A stretch of 64,000 bases of DNA from Aurelia coerulea (lineage: Eukaryota; Cnidaria; Scyphozoa; Semaeostomeae; Ulmaridae). The position numbers and the translations under genes are program-made. Shown here piece by piece: positions 31,710 through 43,099 of this stretch. Where the stretch lies: positions 12,349,001-12,413,000 of the forward strand of contig CM076948.1 of NCBI GenBank assembly GCA_039566865.1. The letters are read 5' to 3'. Every line of letters starts with the position of its first letter. The stretch's first letter is position 1. Below the pieces are notes generated by a model. That model searched no databases. It was not told where the DNA came from and saw only the letters and a list, made by a program, of their open reading frames with translations.

Positions 31710-33170
31710 TAAAACTAAAGTCTGTCTAAAATTACATGCCACGGGAAATGTCTGCGATCGAAATGATTTAAGTGCTTGGATGGGTAATTAGACATTGTCG
31801 CAGATATTGCGTGGCATCTAATTCGAGACAGACGTTTGATATACAACTGAAAAAGAAGAACAAAGTAAAAGCAAAGAAAAGAAAGGAAGAAAACCTTTAC
31901 TTAAATGAGACATGGTGGTTGTGAATGTGTGGCTTGATATAATGGAGTGTGAAATTTTCTAATCAAATCGACCAGATTTGTGGATAAATTGTAGAGTTAG
32001 CAGGAGTATGTTTTTATTAGTTTCGTTGGGAAAATTTTTATCACCATACAATAAAATCTGCATTAAAACGTTATTATGGAGATTTGCATATCAAAATGGT
32101 CGTAATAAAGCCAAATCTCCAGCGAGAAGATCTCTGCTTAAAAATGTTGGTAAACAATTGACTTTTTGTTTGTTTGCCCCCCCCCCCCTAGATCGTTTTC
32201 CTGTATGCTTAAGTCTTTAACCACATAAAGTTTCATATCGATGGTTGCGTTGCCGAATAGTTGCCCTTTTTAAGCTTGATTTTACCGTTTACATTTCGAA
32301 AATGTTTCATTAACATATTATGCTTCTTTTCCTCTGTTTAGTATATTCATTTTCTCTCTGCTCCAGGACTTCGACGATATTCTGCATTCATTGAGTTGCG
32401 TTCAGGCACCAACATCCTGTGGAGTGACAAAATATCAGAATTTTTCAAAGGTTCATTTTTCTTTGATTTAGACCTTTTACTTAAAATTACAATTTGGTAT
32501 CGAAAACTTTTGTTTATACTTTGGAAAAAGTAGCAGTTTTCGAGGCCGAGGACAATGGCAGCACGTGGACATTTTGAAAACTGGCTCTCACGCCCAGCAA
32601 AAAATAATCAAAGGATCTAAGTTTTGCACAGAACAAGCTCATTTCACATTTCACGCAATATTTCGGGAGCAAAAAATTTTATTTTCATATCATAGACTTG
32701 TCTTCTGTTTAGGATCATAGCTACGTTAAAACTTTTCAGCTGAACAGGGGAATAGAGTGTAGTATTTTCAAGAGCGCCTCGTTGCGTCTCTTTCCATGCT
32801 CAAATCTACCATAGCTCGAACCAGCAAAAAATGTCAAAAACTAATTAATCTGCGTACTCGGTCAAGTCCTCAGCTTTTTCCACATGAGGTCAGGGACAAT
32901 TGTAACACGCTGTTATAATTGCCCGGTGCAGCGTAAGCTGGCCGATGGTTTGGTTTTGATTCAGTTTCTATCCTGGTCGAACAGCGTGCATCCATGTTAA
33001 TTGAAACTGGTAAGAACAAAATTATTTTTTTCAATCGATGCGATTTGTTCGAATTATGATTCGTCGAAATATAGATCGAAATTGACATAGAAACCATTAT
33101 TTTCGAGATCTGGAATAAAGCAAGCTTTCATCATATGGTGCACACTTGCTAAATTTCACCAGGGGGGGGG
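31710..33170. other. No gene recognised
   Basis: AT-rich, with a C run near 32178-32188. A 90-base open segment at about 32365-32452 has splice-like borders but no recognisable similarity. Confidence 0.3.
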
Positions 33171-33184
33171 GGGGTGATATTTGA

Positions 33185-33635
33185 ACTGTATGCTCACAGA
33201 ATCTGATTATTCCATCTATTTTCTTACCAAAACTACTGGTGAGCTATAAGGCAAGCTTGATTTTTCAATCACATCTGCCTCTAGCATCTTTTCTACTTCT
33301 TTGTTAAGTATTTCTCTCATGACATGTGAAATAGGATAAGCTTTAGTTCTTACTGGTTCATCGCTTGTAAGCTTTATTGTACACTCTTTCATAGATGTTT
33401 GACCTGGTACATCTCTTATCACATGGTCATATGTTTGTTGTACTTCATGCATTCTTTCTCTCTCCTTTTTGTTCAATGTACTTGCAATTATAGCCTTTTC
33501 ATCTAACTCATCAGTAGGGAATGTTAGAATCTCATTATTGTCCTCAATTTGCATCTTTGTTTGGTCTACCATCAGACTTGCCCCAATTTTCACTTCATTA
33601 GCTTTACTCTCTCTCTCGACGTATTTCTTCAGCAT
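33185..33635 (-). pseudogene. Start of reverse transcriptase, truncated (Gmr1-like element)
   Basis: The frame encodes the linker after integrase and then the RT N-terminal region: KAYPISHVMREILNKEVEKM, ADVIEKSSLPYSSPVVLVRK. A one-base frameshift after VRK is followed by a few RT-like residues (DGIIRFC). Similarity ends near 33185, before the catalytic palm, next to a G run. RNase H is absent. Confidence 0.85.
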
Positions 33636-33670
33636 ATTTGCATGAAATGTTTTTGTCTTTCCATTGATAT

Positions 33671-34740
33671 CTAATGTGAATTGAAATCTTTATCACTCTG
33701 TTTGTGAGTTACAACGTAAGGGCCTTTCCAATGCATCAGCAAGTTGTTGTTATCTGTAGGCAATAGAATGGGTGCCTTATCTCCTACTTTTAACTTGCTT
33801 TTTTTACTTCCCCTGTCATAATACTTTCTGTATCTTTCACCTGACTTTCTGAGCTCTTCATGTGCCAACTTGCATGTGGTTTCTAATCTTTCCTTCAGAT
33901 CTAAAACATATTGGTATGTTGTCTTGGTCTCAGCTTCTGTTTCCTCATTGGTCCAGATTTCTCTTAGAATTGACAAAGGACCTCTCACTGATCTTCCATA
34001 TAACAACTTGACAGGCGAGAAACCTCTGCTTGCTTGTGGGGACTTCTCTGTAGGCAAACAGCAGAGAAGAAATGTATCTGTCCCAATCTTTGGGTCTCTC
34101 TTCAGCCATCCTTCTCAACATCAGCTTAAGTGTGCCATCAAATTTTTCAACAAGCCGATTGCACATTGGATGGTATGGGGTTGACTTGAGCTGTCTCAAT
34201 GATAAAAGTTTTTTAACTTCTTGCATGACATCAGAAGTAGATTGGGGACCATTGTCACTTAAAACTTCATTTGGTATTCCTACCCTTGCAAACATGTCCA
34301 CCAGTGCTTCTGCAACTTTCTCAGTATCTGTAGTCTTTAGTGCTACTGCCTCTGGAATCTTGTGGCATATAGTCTACCAGAGTTAATATGTATCGGTTTT
34401 CCTTATCTGACTTTGGAACTATTGGTCCAATCAGATCCACTGCTACTCTATGAAAGTGAGTTTCAATTATAGGCATGTTTCCTAGGGGGGCCTTTACCAC
34501 TGTCCCCTTTGGAATAGTACGCTGACACGCGTCACATGATTTGCAGTACCTCTCTACATCTGCTGTTATGCCAGGCCAGCTAAGCTGTGCTCTGATCTTA
34601 TCAAGTGTTTTCTTGTAGCCCAAGTGTCCTCCCATGATAGAGTCATGTACAAGTTGCATAATGGCATCTCTATGTTTGGTTGCTACTACCATACAACTGT
34701 CTTCCTCTTGCCCCTGTTTATTGGTATTTTATAATACCCG
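33671..34740 (-). pseudogene. Integrase of the Gmr1-like element, frameshifted
   Basis: Three frames cover one integrase. The zinc finger is at 34692-34500 (HDSIMGGHLGYKK, then CKSCDACQR). The DDE core has VDLIGPI, SDNGPQS and NRLVEKFDGTLK. A C-terminal part ends with VGDKAPILLPTDNNNLLMHW, like the GPY-type module. Frames change near 34310, 34050 and 33670, so at least three indels inactivate it. The catalytic Asp, Asp and Glu are still readable. Confidence 0.88.
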
Positions 34741-34926
34741 ATCTTTGACAAAATATCTATCACCCTTCTTTTCAATTTCTTTTTCCTTTTCTACTTTTTC
34801 AAACAATTTCTCCAGCGTGCCATCTTCTCTCTGGTCTCTTCTAAATTGCTCTGGTGACACATCTTTCACCTTTATTTCAGGTGTTTTCAAAGGTCTCTCC
34901 TTTCTCTGTTGGTCAGCTGCTACTTA

Positions 34927-35293
34927 AGCCCTTGTCTGAACTGCTCCCACTTCTTCTGTCTGATCAGAACTTTGGGATTCTCTTTCAACTGAATCTAATT
35001 TATCTCTCCACTGAATTGTTTTTGCTTACATCTCTTTGTCTTTCATTCTCTATATGAGGATTTCCTCCTTCCTTGTTACTTCCAATCACTTCAGGCCCTC
35101 TTACACCTGGAATATTTCTAATTATAAGGTCATAGATTGGCTTCTGCATGCATATTGCCTTCACCTTTCCAGTAAAAGATTGTATTTGCACTTCAACCTC
35201 TGCTTCATCAACCCTCCTAACTGTTCCATCAATCAAAACACACAACTGTTGAAACCCAGTAAGTTGTTCCTTCAGTTTTTCAGTTTCATTCAT
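34927..35293 (-). pseudogene. Protease region of the Gmr1-like element
   Basis: The frame has CVLIDGTVRRVDEAEVEVQI followed by PIYDLIIRNIPGVRGPE, the layout of retropepsin-linked segments in this lineage. The canonical DTG is not clear, so catalytic competence cannot be claimed. It lies between the LINE insertion and integrase. Confidence 0.55.
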
Positions 35294-35399
35294 TTATCAA
35301 TCAATTTTAAATACAATTCAATACAAAATACTCTACAACTAAACACATCACAACACTAAGAACCAAAATCACAAACATTACTAGAATTTGATCGTATGA

Positions 35400-36010
35400 T
35401 TGTATTTAAAATTGATCGATTAAGGAGGAGCTCTCTAAATAGGTAAACTAATCGAGAGAGAGCCCCCCCCCCCCCCACATAAAGCAAAAACTAAAAAAAA
35501 GAACTTTACATTAAAAACAAAGATACCAGATAATATACCAATAATAACCAGATGAGCCTATGATGGAGTTTGTCAAGTTTGGTTCACATAACTAGTTAAT
35601 TTTGAGAGTATGAATCAAGGAAATAAGTTTTCAATTTTGAACGAAAAACGGCAGTAGAGCTAGCAACGCGAATGAACAGTGGAGGAGTGTTCCAGAGTTT
35701 TGAACCAAAATACTGTTCTGTTTGTAGACCGTACAAAGTGGTATTTTTAAGAGATTTGAATAGGTCACCTCTGGTAGCCTGACGAGTCCCAATCCTATGA
35801 ACAGCTGCATTTGGCTGAAAGTAATCATGAAAGCAAGACGGAGATACCTTATTGATAGCTTTATAGACAAAGGTTAATACATTTAGGTGCAGAACATCCT
35901 CAAGTTTAAAATTTTTAATGATAGGAAAATTGGTGAGCTAGGAGAAGAGAAGGGCTCAAATTTGATGCTCCTGAGAATTTTCTTCTGAAGTCGGAAGAGT
36001 GGGTTCAGGT
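35400..36010 (-). mobile_element. LINE 3' end inserted in the Gmr1-like element
   Basis: On the - strand the tail reads FHDYFQPNAAVHRIGTRQAT, then YFGSKLWNTPPLFIRVASST, then FRSKLK, the conserved LINE C-terminal pattern. The 3' UTR has aggaggagctctct and a run of C near 35463-35477, resembling 38405-38470. Its position separates gag from the protease region, so it inserted later than the LTR element. Confidence 0.8.
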
Positions 36011-36040
36011 AGGATTCGTAAGAAGTAAATCACAAACCCC

Positions 36041-36720
36041 TTAAAAAGTTTTCTGAATTTTTGCTAAATTGATCCATCTTTTCAAGTAATTCTCAATTCT
36101 TGCCAGAAATCGTACAGTGGTTTCACCTTCCTTCGGTTTTCCTCTTCTGAATTTCTTTCTAAAACCTTCTTCTGTAGGTTGAAAATGTTGCAATAATGCA
36201 TCTTTTAACTTATCATAGTCTAAAGAATCCTCTGGAGACAGCCTTGAATACATTTCCAGTGCTTCTCCCGTTGAGCATAAACTTAAATTGGTGGCATAAT
36301 CATCATCTAAGACTGAGCTCTTGCAAATCTCTCAAAACGTAGTAGATATGCATCCAAATCCTCCCCAGCACTAAATGGAGGCATCCTTGGAGCTGGAACT
36401 GTCATTTTAGGAGTACCCATATACTCTGTATCTAAACTAGACTTAGTGCCCTTCATTTCTCTTAATTGTAGCTTCATCTCCATCATGGCTTTTCATGTTG
36501 AACTCTCTTGCCCTAAGCTCTAACTCTTGCTTGTTTTTTATTAATTTTTGTCGTTTCGCGTTCTGCTCTTTATTCTTCCTCTTTCCTTGCAGCTCTTTCG
36601 ATAGCACGATCTTCTCTTGCTGTTTTCTGCTGTTCTCTTATAAACTCTGTTAAGTCCTTTCCCGAAAGCTTCAATTTCTCCCCTAACCAACTAAACTATT
36701 CTTATCCATGTCTCCTTAGT
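36041..36720 (-). pseudogene. Gag of the Gmr1-like element
   Basis: Fragments in changing frames encode MPPFSAGEDLDAYLLRFERF (near 36390-36330) and SPEDSLDYDKLKDALLQHF with ETTVRFLARIENYLKRW (36253-36041). This is the helical gag (SCAN-like) pattern of this Gypsy lineage. Frameshifts near 36300 and 36500 break it. Confidence 0.75.
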
Positions 36721-36950
36721 AAATCTACCACCCTCAAGACAATGAACCTCGGAATCTCAATACAAATCTACATCCATCAAAGAAACCAATCAAGCGCATT
36801 TGCACCACTTAGATTATAAGTATCTATCTGCCTGAAGATAATGTGTTTATGTAGTTTAAGAACTGAAAAAATTGCATAACAGAATTGACGTTTGCTCAAA
36901 TGTGTTAGGTAGGCCTAGCAAACAAATTTGCCCTTACAGTTTTCCTTGAT

Positions 36951-36969
36951 TTTCCCGGCCGAGCCCCCA
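36951..36969 (-). promoter_or_regulatory. Primer binding site, tRNA-Pro-like
   Basis: On the - strand TGGGGGCTCGGCCGGGA follows the LTR end (CA) after a TT spacer. This matches the well-known tRNA-Pro primer site pattern with one internal mismatch. Confidence 0.8.
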
Positions 36970-36971
36970 AA

Positions 36972-37440
36972 TGTCACAAATGGTAAGCTTTTGACTTCAC
37001 CATTTTGTGATTCCGAGTTCTTTTTTTCGAATGATCCAATCTGAATTCTCTGATTTATGCCTGCTTTTTGCACTTCGAGCGATGAAACATTCAATGCATA
37101 GCATTATCTACTGCAAGGCAAAAATTCAAAACAAATATCATTCAACACAACAACGAAAATCAAGGTATCTGATGGTCCTACCTCAACCCATTCTTCATAA
37201 CAAGAAACTGTCATACGATCTGTTCTCTTCCATTGCTTTAGTCTTTTTCTACCAACTCAACGGTCCAGTTTATCTTCCTCTCACAGTTTCACTCTCCTAT
37301 CCATCCGTTGTTTTTTCTCCTCTCCACCAGTTGTTTTTCTTCTTTTTTCACACCTCCCACGTTTTTACACGCTACGGTCCATTTCCTTTCCATTGTCCTC
37401 CGTTGTCCCGGATGTACCTCGGATCCCGGATGTGCTCTCC
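36972..37440 (-). repeat. 5' LTR remnant of the Gmr1-like element
   Basis: On the + strand the LTR begins tgtcacaaatgg next to the primer site. Its other end is not certain, and LINE sequence starts near 37463. No second LTR was found in the window. Confidence 0.55.
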
Positions 37441-37462
37441 TCCGGAGGGGTGGTACGATTGG

Positions 37463-38064
37463 TGAATTCAATTATAAGGTGTGACGCAGAGGAGATTCTT
37501 CTCGGTATTACTTTTAATCAATCACTTTCTTTCAAACAACATATGTCAAGTCTCTCTGTAAAAAACCTGGTGAAAAACTCCATGCTCTTGCTCGACTATC
37601 ACGTTACATGGACACTGAAAAATTGCAGCAGTTAATGAGGGCATTTGTTTTATCTTATTTCAGCTATTGTCCGCTTGTTTTGATGTTGTATGATAGAGCT
37701 TTGAATCGTAGAATAGATCATATTCACGAAAGGGCATTACGCCTTGCAAACAAAGATTGTGAGAATGATTTTAGTTTTCTCCTGGAACTGTTTAAATCCG
37801 TGCCAATACATGTAAGAAACCTACCGTCACTCATGACTGAAATTTATAAAACAAAAGGCAATCTGAGTCCACCATTCATGAAGGATATTTTCATACAGCG
37901 AAACATTAGCTACAGTCTAGGGCATGGCGATGACACTCAACTGTCAAAAGTAAGAACTACGCCCTTTGGAATTGAGTCCATTACTTACCTTGGAAATAAT
38001 CTGTGGCAGCTTTTACCGCAAGAAATAAAGCAATCAAACAGCCTTCCTATCTTCAAAAAACAAT
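37463..38064 (+). pseudogene. LINE polyprotein tail (first of a fused pair)
   Basis: The frame starts with CDAEEILLGITFNQSLSFKQ, shifts frame near 37555, and continues KLHALARLSRYMDTEKLQ, AFVLSYFSYCPLVLMLYDRA, RIDHIHERALRLANKD and PFGIESITYLGNNLWQLLPQ. This is the post-RT region of a CR1/L2-like non-LTR element. It stops near 38064 inside the last conserved block, where a different LINE tail begins. Confidence 0.85.
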
Positions 38065-38219
38065 ACCAAATGCAATCTTGCTGTACCAAAAGTGAGATCA
38101 GCTTATGGCCAAAAATCATTTGCGCTTCGTGGAGCCGACGCATGGAATAAACTCGACTCGGAAATGAAATTAGCCCCTTCAATTCAGTCATTCAAAACGA
38201 AACTAAAAGCTTCGAATTG
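38065..38219 (+). pseudogene. Second LINE tail joined to the first
   Basis: From about 38070 another frame reads VRSAYGQKSFALRGADAWNK, then APSIQSFKTKLKASN and a stop at 38217-38219. It is the same structural segment as the end of the upstream LINE tail but from a different family. It is followed by three copies of ttcagttctcag. Confidence 0.8.
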
Positions 38220-38404
38220 AGAGTGTTCAAGTTCAGTTCTCAGTTCAGTTCTCAGTTCTCATCGATTTTAAATTCCTCTACATACAAATACATACATTTA
38301 ACTACTTACAACAAGTTCAATAACATAATGCAAATTAAAATACAAGGATACAGACAATACACGAGATATATAATATATATAAAAAGATACATGACTAGAG
38401 AATT

Positions 38405-38775
38405 TATATGAAGGGGAATTCTTTAGGAGGAACTCTCTCAGAAGCTAAGCTAGTCGAGGAGAGAGAGCACCCCCTTTTGAAGAAAATTTTTAACAATTTA
38501 ATACAATCTCAGGAGGACAGCTAAGGATAAATGGTGACCATTAGTGATCTGTTTAATAGTTACTTTTAAACAGGAAGGCTTTGAGTTTTTGACGAAAGAT
38601 ACTGACAGTTGGTGCTCTTTTTATATCTACAGGAATGTCATTCCAGCACTTTGCTCCATAGTAGCGTATTGCTCTGAGACCATATTGCTTGTTATTTTGC
38701 TGACTTAGAAAAATATCATTCTTGTTAGCTTGCCGTGTACCATATTGATGAATTTCAAGGAAAGTTTATCTACAT
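38405..38775 (-). pseudogene. LINE 3' end, opposite orientation
   Basis: On the - strand the tail encodes EIHQYGTRQANKNDIFLSQQ, then YGLRAIRYYGAKCWNDIPVD, then FRQKLKAFL. The 3' UTR has aggaggaactctct and gagagagagc, as in the LINE at 35400-36010. It lies tail to tail with the + strand LINE pair. Confidence 0.8.
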
Positions 38776-39254
38776 CGATAGCATTATCTTCATATTCTTT
38801 TTCACGTTTAGTAGCTACATATGAAATTACTGTATATAGGTTTATATCCTGAAATGTTTAGGTTTATTAGCTATTTACTTTTCTTTGCTGAGACAATTGG
38901 AAAGCAGTTGCTTATTTACTTCACTGAATTGTATCCCAGGGTAAATATGTTTAAAATGAAAATGAAAATTCATTCATTCATTTATTATGTATCATTTGTT
39001 TATTGATCTATTGATTGCTTCTTAATCTCATTCTCGTCGGATAATTAGTTTGTTTGCTGTTTTCATGGGTGTACCCAGTGGGAACACTGTCGTAACTGAA
39101 ACTCACTCCATAACCTAGCACCTGCTATTACCTACTATGAGACATGCTGCGATAGCAACTGCGCTATTATCTCGATAGCAATGGTATGTGAACTCTACAA
39201 CATTTAAGGTTGATCTCTTGCTAAGCTTCATGCAAACCACACATCTCTTTACAG

Positions 39255-39376
39255 GTGACATAACAGATGGATTCTTGGTGATGGTGGATGAAAGAAGTAC
39301 GAACCAGAGTGGTTTTGATATTCGATGGCCCTTTACTTTATCGTGGAATTCAGGTTCCATTGAAGGATTATTAAAG
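39255..39376 (+). other. Candidate isolated exon, unknown
   Basis: A 122-base open segment lies between a good acceptor (ctctttacag) and a possible donor (aaag then gttaga). The translation GDITDGFLVMVDERSTNQSG, then FDIRWPFTLSWNSGSIEGLL looks like an ordered domain, but I do not recognise the family. No partner exon was found nearby. Confidence 0.25.
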
Positions 39377-39719
39377 GTTAGATTCATATCTAATCTCATA
39401 TACTTTATACTGTTTGTTTCTCATGACAATCTCACAGCAAAGCAAAATAGTCGGAGTCGTTTTGAAATTTTACGTGTTCCGTATTTCACGAGATATAAGT
39501 GTCAGAGAGTAGGGAGGAGTTAAAGGCAATCTGTCCCATACTGTTCTGGTCTTAGTTATTGCTTAGTTTCACTGGAGCTAAATTCTTGCTTCACTGGATC
39601 TCTATGAACCTTTTTTTTTTAATAAAGCGAAATAGCATAAACTTCTGGAATATACAATAGAGTTCATTGTCGATTTTATTTTCATTCATCGAAGGTGACA
39701 GATTGCCTTTAACTTGTTA

Positions 39720-40500
39720 TAAGAAAGACTTGTTTCAGCAGTTCACACTCTAGATCATAACAATTACATAATGATTGAGATCATGAACTTTGCTACTGGA
39801 ATGCAAGTGATGAATGCAACACTCCACAAACTTCAACAAGAAAGAATTACGCTGGTTTTGCTCATACTTTTGAAACATAAAACTATGGTGACAGCTAAAT
39901 GGGCAGCTCTCGGAACTTGAGGACGCTACATGTGGTGTTCCACATGGTTTATCCTCAGGGTCTCTCCACTTTTTGCACTACATCAGCGACCTACACTTAC
40001 CAGTAAGTTACTCCACATTACTCTTTCACTAACTCATAGGTTAATATGTATGCAGACAGACAGCACTAGCATCTAGCTTTCCACGGATTCTATCCCGACT
40101 ATAAGTAAAATCAGAGTTAACTCTGGTAAAATCGCTAATTAGGACCTACTTTTTTATATTCAAATAAGCTGTCTCTCAGCGTCACCAATGCACAAATATT
40201 CTGATAGGAAGTAGAGAGAAGTCAAAAGATATTCAAATTTCTAAACCAGAAAAATTACAAATTGTTATTGTTGAAATTGATTTCAGTGATTAAACACCTA
40301 AATATTTCGGTATCACATTTGACCGGTTTCCAAATTTCTGCGATGATCAAAAGGACATGAAAAGGCATTGGTTGTTACACTGTGGAAAGATTTCCCAAAC
40401 TGCAACTCAGTTAGTGCATGGAAGTCTTACTGAGCCATATTTCTTTACCCTGTTGTTCCTTATGGGGAGTCTGTACTACCACTGCTTTAAAGGTGACCTG
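39720..40500 (+). pseudogene. Highly decayed LINE RT fragment
   Basis: TCGVPHGLSSGSLHFLHYIS near 39935-39995 follows the RT motif GVPQGSxLGPLLFxxYINDL. Later, PKYFGITFDRFPNF (about 40290-40335) corresponds to the post-RT tKyLGvxxD block. Stops and shifts are frequent, so this is an old relic. Confidence 0.6.
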
Positions 40501-40544
40501 AAGCAGACGATTTAACGATAAGAAGCTCTGTTAATTCTCTTTCA

Positions 40545-41537
40545 TTTTTTTTTCATTTTAAATTATTTACACACAAAAACCTTTCAGCTTATTAACACAA
40601 TACTTAAATAAGAAAATAAATACCCTAATTACATTAATATAATCTATGTACAGTTAAAGCAAAATTATGTACAGTAATCTTTCTAATAGCAGCTGCTCTT
40701 CCAGGGCGTCGTGTTTTAGGTTTTTCAGCTCATATAATAGCTTCTCAATTGTTTTTTGAATCTACTAAGTGTAGGGAGCTCTCTGATATTGATGGGTATA
40801 TCGTTCCAAACTTTCAGAGCCGAATAGTGAAAGCCTTTCTTGACATATTCAAGATTATTTCTTGGGATTTGTAGGTCCCTGCAATTCCTTGTTCTGTAGT
40901 TGGAATGCTGGGTCATATTTTCCCCCAATGGTATTTACCCCAAAGGCTTTCGGGACATTGCCTGTTGATTATTTTGTATGTCATAACTGATCGATCAAAG
41001 TTTATTAGTTGTTCAACTGTCAACCAATTATGAGACCAATTGTCTTTTAGTCTGGCCTTATCAATAATCGAACGGGCTCTGTCCTGCAGACGTTGGAGGG
41101 TATTCCACTTTGTTTTAGGAAGACTCCCCCAAATAACATTGGCGTACCGCAGATGGCTTTCTACAAGTGCACGGTACACATGGTCCAGCTGGGATTGGGA
41201 AATGAGATTTTTCAATCCTTTTAGTGACTTAAGACCGCCACTAATCTTCCCTTTCACTTTGTTGAATTGTTCATCCCAGTTTAGCCCTTCATCCACAATA
41301 ACCCCCAGTGATTTGGTCTTCACCGCACGCTTAATTTCTGAATTGTTAAGATTCAGTGGTTCTGAGATTTCAACCTTATTTGTCCTCCGTGGATGGCCAA
41401 TGATCATGTATTCAGTTTTTTTCGGGTTTGCACTTAACTTGTTTATCCGCATCCATTCCGAGATGTTTATTAATTCTTTGTGGGCATTTGTAATTAGATC
41501 ATCGACGTTACTAGATGTTAATGTAACATGTAAATAG
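40545..41537 (-). pseudogene. LINE post-RT region, 5'-truncated
   Basis: On the - strand: SEWMRINKLSANPKKTEYMI, VKTKSLGVIVDEGLNWDEQF, YRALVESHLRYANVIWGSL, then after a one-base frameshift near 40915 RNNLEYVKKGFHYSALKVWN and RELPTLSRFKKQLRSYY. This is a jockey/CR1-like C-terminal region. The 3' UTR ends near a T run (A run on the - strand) at about 40545. The RT catalytic part is missing. Confidence 0.85.
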
Positions 41538-41539
41538 AT

Positions 41540-42120
41540 TAGATTCTATAGATTCCATTTCGTTCTGGTGTTATCCACTGATTTTTAAGTATGAGCAGAT
41601 GACATCATTTTGTTTGCCAATTACTATGACAATGAATGGACGAAATGGAAGTATCTCTTTGAAAAGTTACAGTAGCCAGATACTTTGCAGCTTACCAGCA
41701 TAAATGGAATATATAATGTTAAAAAAATTGATATGATATTTAGAAAGGTATGGTAATTGAAAAAAAATTTCGGACTATATTCCCTTAAAGAAATGACATA
41801 GTCAACCTTGCATGTTTTATTGAATTTTTGCAAACAAAATGACGTCATCTGCAAAACTACAGCATAAATAAAAGTTCTTTAAATAAAAACCGTAAGTTCC
41901 TTTCTATAAACTATATGGAATTTAATAATGAATTTCGAAAACCTAGTCAACTCAAAGTTTCGCCTTCGCATTGTCAGAAATCCTTATGAAGCAAATTTCT
42001 GATAAAGCGAAAGCGAAACTCTTTTTGAGTTGTTTCTAGACATTATCATAAGGGAAACTTTGGTGAAGTTTGGTGAATCTTGATGAAGCAAAACTTTATC
42101 ATATTTTGAAATTCTTTAAA
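41540..42120. other. No gene recognised
   Basis: AT-rich, short open frames only. A small imperfect hairpin (gtttcgccttcgc against gcgaaagcgaaac) lies at about 41955-42020. Confidence 0.3.
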
Positions 42121-42122
42121 TT

Positions 42123-42719
42123 CCCGGTGTCCCAAAAAATGTATACAGATTTGGTTGACTCTAGCGATGTGAATCTAGCCTTAATCAATGGCTAATCACT
42201 CTCAAAAATTTCCTGGATAGTTAACTTGAACATGGATACCTCGTTTGTTGGTATTGGTGCTTTGAAAGCAGAATATAAATCTTGAAAGCTCAAATTTGCG
42301 TCCGCTGGTAAACCAGAGCTTTAGCCTTTTGGCCTAAGCAAATTCCTGAAGCACATCGAAATTAAGAACTGAAATTAATGAAAAATTAAGAAATTTCCCA
42401 ATGGTTGACTGGGGGGTAACTTCTGGAAAATAGGATAACAAAAGATCTAATATTGTTCAAATCTTATCAAGGCTATCGTTGATTTCTACACTGTGCCTTG
42501 AGAAATTGCTTAGGCCAAAAGGCCAAAGCTCTGGTTTGCAGGAAGAGGCAAATTTGAGCTTTCAAGATTAACATGTCTGGTCTCAAAGTACCGATATCAA
42601 CAAACGAGGTATCTATGTTCAAGTTAACTACCGATGAACAGTTTTAGAGTGATTAAACATTGATTTAAGCTAAATTCACAGTGCTGGAGTCAACAAAATC
42701 CGTACACATTTTTTTGGGA
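42123..42719. mobile_element. TA-type fold-back element, right end damaged
   Basis: It starts cccggtgtcccaaaaaatgt and ends with the partial complement ttttttggga near 42719. Arms of at least 200 bases are inverted: ctctggtttgc near 42530 against the complement near 42310, and ggtatcgg/ggtattgg blocks. The subterminal words resemble those in the 15225-16213 element. No clean TA flank remains. Confidence 0.75.
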
Positions 42720-42889
42720 ATTAGATTACATACATTACATACCGTGCCGTAAGCACTGATGTTAGCTCAACAAAACAAAGCCGTGTGGACAACCGCTGTT
42801 AGAATTCTAAAGGATCTACAGTCGGAGAACTTCTTGAAACGGAAAGTGCCAGGATGTTGTACACGTTGATTTACAAGGAAGCTCCGGGT

Positions 42890-43064
42890 TGTTGTATTGA
42901 CACTCTATGTATACAGTATGGTTACCCTGTGGAACCATTGTTGTAGCCACGCCTTAGTTTAGATTATTTACTCTTGTTATGTTCGGTTCGAAGCAAGACG
43001 TATTTTATTAGTCTCCAAGTCTTGGTCTGAATAATGTCCTGTACAGAGGTCATAGGATATAACA
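42890..43064 (+). repeat. 5' LTR of the Gypsy element
   Basis: 175 bp, starting tgttgtattgac and ending ataaca. The primer site follows at once. Confidence 0.9.
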
Positions 43065-43065
43065 T

Positions 43066-43083
43066 TGGCGACAAAGATGTAAC
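43066..43083 (+). promoter_or_regulatory. Primer binding site of the Gypsy element
   Basis: TGGCGACAAAGATG follows the LTR end after one T. It begins with the TGG that pairs with a tRNA CCA end. The tRNA is not assigned. Confidence 0.7.
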
Positions 43084-43099
43084 AGAAATTTAAGAGAGA

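Larger units (their letters stand above)
33175..37440 (-). mobile_element. Decayed Gypsy-type element with integrase before RT (Gmr1-like)
   Basis: Read 5' to 3' on the - strand: LTR remnant (from about 37440 to 36972), tRNA-Pro-like primer site, gag (36720-36041), an inserted LINE (about 36010-35400), protease region (35293-34927), integrase (34740-33671) and the beginning of reverse transcriptase (33635-33185), where the element is cut off. Integrase upstream of RT is the unusual order of Gmr1-like Gypsy elements. Multiple frameshifts show that it is dead. The outer LTR boundary near 37440 is uncertain. Confidence 0.85.

Noticed and set aside
32365..32452. Open segment with splice-like borders
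   Set aside because: Two frames are open, no family is recognised and there is no partner exon. AT-rich sequence often gives such borders by chance.
36972..37500. Full LTR ending near gtgtgac at 37477
   Set aside because: The inverted terminal bases do not match cleanly and no second LTR is available to fix the boundary.
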